From: Bacillota bacterium
GTDB lineage: Bacteria; Bacillota; Clostridia; DSM-8532
Assembly (NCBI GenBank): GCA_023415825.1
Contig: JAEZJF010000007.1
Location: 62,001-126,000, forward strand
Reading direction: 5' to 3'
Length of the DNA: 64,000 nt
A model generated the notes under the pieces. That model saw only the letters and a list, made by a program, of their open reading frames with translations, had not been told where the DNA came from and did no database searches. The stretch's first letter is position 1; each line of letters opens with the position of its first letter. Positions 62,674 to 64,000 of the stretch are shown here, piece after piece. The position numbers were made by a program, and so were the translations under genes.

Positions 62674-64000
62674 ATGGATAAAAGATTTGCCATTTCTGAT
62701 TACCCTGATACCACTGCAGTCGTAAAACAACTCGATGAGCTAATTCAAAAACCTGTTTACACAATCCGGCCCGATGCCTTGAAAAACTATGAGAATGAAT
62801 ACTATGACAAGAAATGTGCCCAATCCAAAAGAATGATCGAGGAAGCCAAAGAGATCATTCCAGGTGGAGTCCAGCATAACCTTGCCTTCAACTATCCCTT
62901 CCCTCTGGTCTTTACCAAAGCGGAAGGAGCCTATCTCTATGATATTGACGGCAATCGTTATTATGATTTCCTCCAGGCCGGCGGCCCTACCGTTCTCGGA
63001 AGCAATCCTGTTGAAGTCCGCAATAGGGTCATTGAGCTTTTGAATGATTGCGGCCCTTCCACAGGACTGTTCCATGAATTTGAGTATAAGCTTGCAAAGA
63101 AAATCTCGGAAAGTTTTGAAACCGTGGAAATGTTCAGAATGCTTGGCTCCGGCACCGAAGCCTGTATGGCTGCCATCCGTGTTGCACGCCTTGCTACCAA
63201 AAAGAAATACATATTAAAAATGGGCGGAGCCTATCATGGCTGGAGCGACCAGTTGGCTTACGGCATCCGTATTCCCGGCTCCAAATGGACGCAAGCTCAT
63301 GGTGTTCCACGGTTTTGCTTTAAACATACACAGGAATTCTTCCCCAATGATCTTAATGACCTTGAAAAGAAGCTTCGACGAAACAGCCTGCGCGGTGGAA
63401 CTGCTGCCGTGCTGATGGAGCCGGTGGGCCCGGAAAGCGGGACCAGACCGCTGGATAAGGATTTCAACAAGGGTGTGGAAGCACTCTGCCGCAAATACGG
63501 AGCTCTTTTGATATTTGATGAAGTGGTAACCGCTTTCAGAATCGGTATGGCAGGCGCACAGGGCTATTTTGGCGTTTCTCCCGACCTGACGGTTTTCGGG
63601 AAGGTGGTTGCGGGTGGCTATCCCGGAGCAGGTGGTCTGGGTGGCAAGAAAGAATATATGAAGTATCTTTCTGCGGGTATCCAGTCAGGGGACAAACATA
63701 AAAAAGCGCTGATCGGCGGCACCATGGCTGCCAACCCCTTAAGCTGTGTTGCTGGTTACTATACCCTTTGTGAAATCGAAAGAACCAACGCCGCACAAAC
63801 AGCAGGACTAATGGGCGATAAGCTGGTGAAAGGCTTGCAAGCCCTTGTTAAAAAGCATGGGCTCCCCTTTGTTGTTTTCAATCAGGGCTCCATATGCCAT
63901 CTTGAGACAGTGGGAACCATGCACTTTTCCATCAACTGGTCCAAACCCTGGCAAATTCCCGATGTGTTAAAGGCCACGTCTTTGCGTAAAAAGGAAATGG
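62674..64000 (+). CDS. Class-III aminotransferase (partial, runs off the window)
   Basis: The first 442 residues of a PLP enzyme related to glutamate-1-semialdehyde 2,1-aminomutase and similar aminotransferases. The PLP region begins MLGSGTEACMAAIRVARLATK; Asp is in LLIFDEVVTAFRIG and the Schiff-base Lys in TVFGKVVAGGYPGAG. GGYHGW-like GGAYHGWSDQ fits the class. It is not hemL proper: the N-terminal region is longer (about 65 extra residues, including YTIRPDALKNYENEYYDK), and the local TetR control implies an inducible catabolic or resistance role. ATG 62674 follows GGAGGG. The stop codon lies beyond 64000. Confidence 0.88.
   Translation, partial: MDKRFAISDYPDTTAVVKQLDELIQKPVYTIRPDALKNYENEYYDKKCAQSKRMIEEAKEIIPGGVQHNLAFNYPFPLVFTKAEGAYLYDIDGNRYYDFLQAGGPTVLGSNPVEVRNRVIELLNDCGPSTGLFHEFEYKLAKKISESFETVEMFRMLGSGTEACMAAIRVARLATKKKYILKMGGAYHGWSDQLAYGIRIPGSKWTQAHGVPRFCFKHTQEFFPNDLNDLEKKLRRNSLRGGTAAVLMEPVGPESGTRPLDKDFNKGVEALCRKYGALLIFDEVVTAFRIGMAGAQGYFGVSPDLTVFGKVVAGGYPGAGGLGGKKEYMKYLSAGIQSGDKHKKALIGGTMAANPLSCVAGYYTLCEIERTNAAQTAGLMGDKLVKGLQALVKKHGLPFVVFNQGSICHLETVGTMHFSINWSKPWQIPDVLKATSLRKKEM

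Noticed and set aside
62674..64000. hemL (glutamate-1-semialdehyde aminomutase) proper
   Set aside because: The N-terminal extension, absence of other heme genes and the presence of a dedicated TetR make a different substrate more likely.

Overview
The window looks like chromosomal DNA of a low-to-mid-GC anaerobic Firmicute of the class Clostridia. Evidence seen in the sequence: strong purine-rich ribosome binding sites, a T-box leader in front of valyl-tRNA synthetase, an electron-bifurcating-type [FeFe]-hydrogenase operon, a secreted family-9 pectate lyase, LplB/YtcP-type sugar permeases, and many one- and two-component regulators. The species cannot be named from sequence alone. No CRISPR array, rRNA, tRNA, prophage or intact transposase was seen.

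Layout. 1-2660 (minus): T-box leader and the N-terminal part of valS, running off the left edge. 2720-7836 (plus): small HTH protein, response regulator, histidine kinase, ABC ATPase and FtsX permease, a peptide/antibiotic-stress type module. 7920-9152: MFS transporter. 9467-13723: 1418-residue modular pectate lyase. 13798-16813 (minus): DUF6448 protein and a GH38-like DUF5054 protein. 17151-17861: orphan response regulator behind a tandem hairpin repeat. 17911-23552 (minus): hydrogenase operon hydC - hydB (fused to a GltD/NfnL-like flavoprotein) - hydA. 23856-34098 (minus): carbohydrate uptake and oxidation locus (binding lipoprotein, two permeases, 2-hydroxyacid dehydrogenase, YesN-type AraC regulator, GNAT pseudogene, two TIM-barrel isomerases, Gfo/Idh oxidoreductase). 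34419-36170 (plus): small alarmone synthetase and LCP protein. 36261-44333: two TetR regulators, a two-subunit aconitase X, an old-yellow-enzyme-type Fe-S flavoprotein, a DUF1295-like membrane protein, an NmrA-like protein and a flavin-reductase-like protein; the substrate is unknown. 44583-50681 (minus): long operon with TetR, DUF1538 membrane protein, two PII-like proteins, a two-domain flavodoxin-like protein, a sigma factor, an ATC-hydrolase-like protein and DUF1330. 50830-54812 (plus): ABC exporter with a long coiled coil in its permease. 54855-58383 (minus): a five-gene Sia-like phosphoswitch/diguanylate cyclase operon (siaB, siaC, GGDEF, V4R, PP2C). 58701-64000: AraC/GyrI-like regulator, DUF3788, FGGY kinase, and a TetR gene divergent from a class-III aminotransferase, with two matching palindromic operators between them.

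The most unusual signals are: a dispersed roughly 66-bp hairpin repeat that begins exactly at a TATAAT box in three separate leaders; a DUF1538 transporter-like protein co-encoded with two PII-like proteins; a complete Sia-type switch with a V4R sensor inserted; the HydB-GltD fusion; and an uncharacterised aconitase X/old-yellow-enzyme locus with two TetR regulators.
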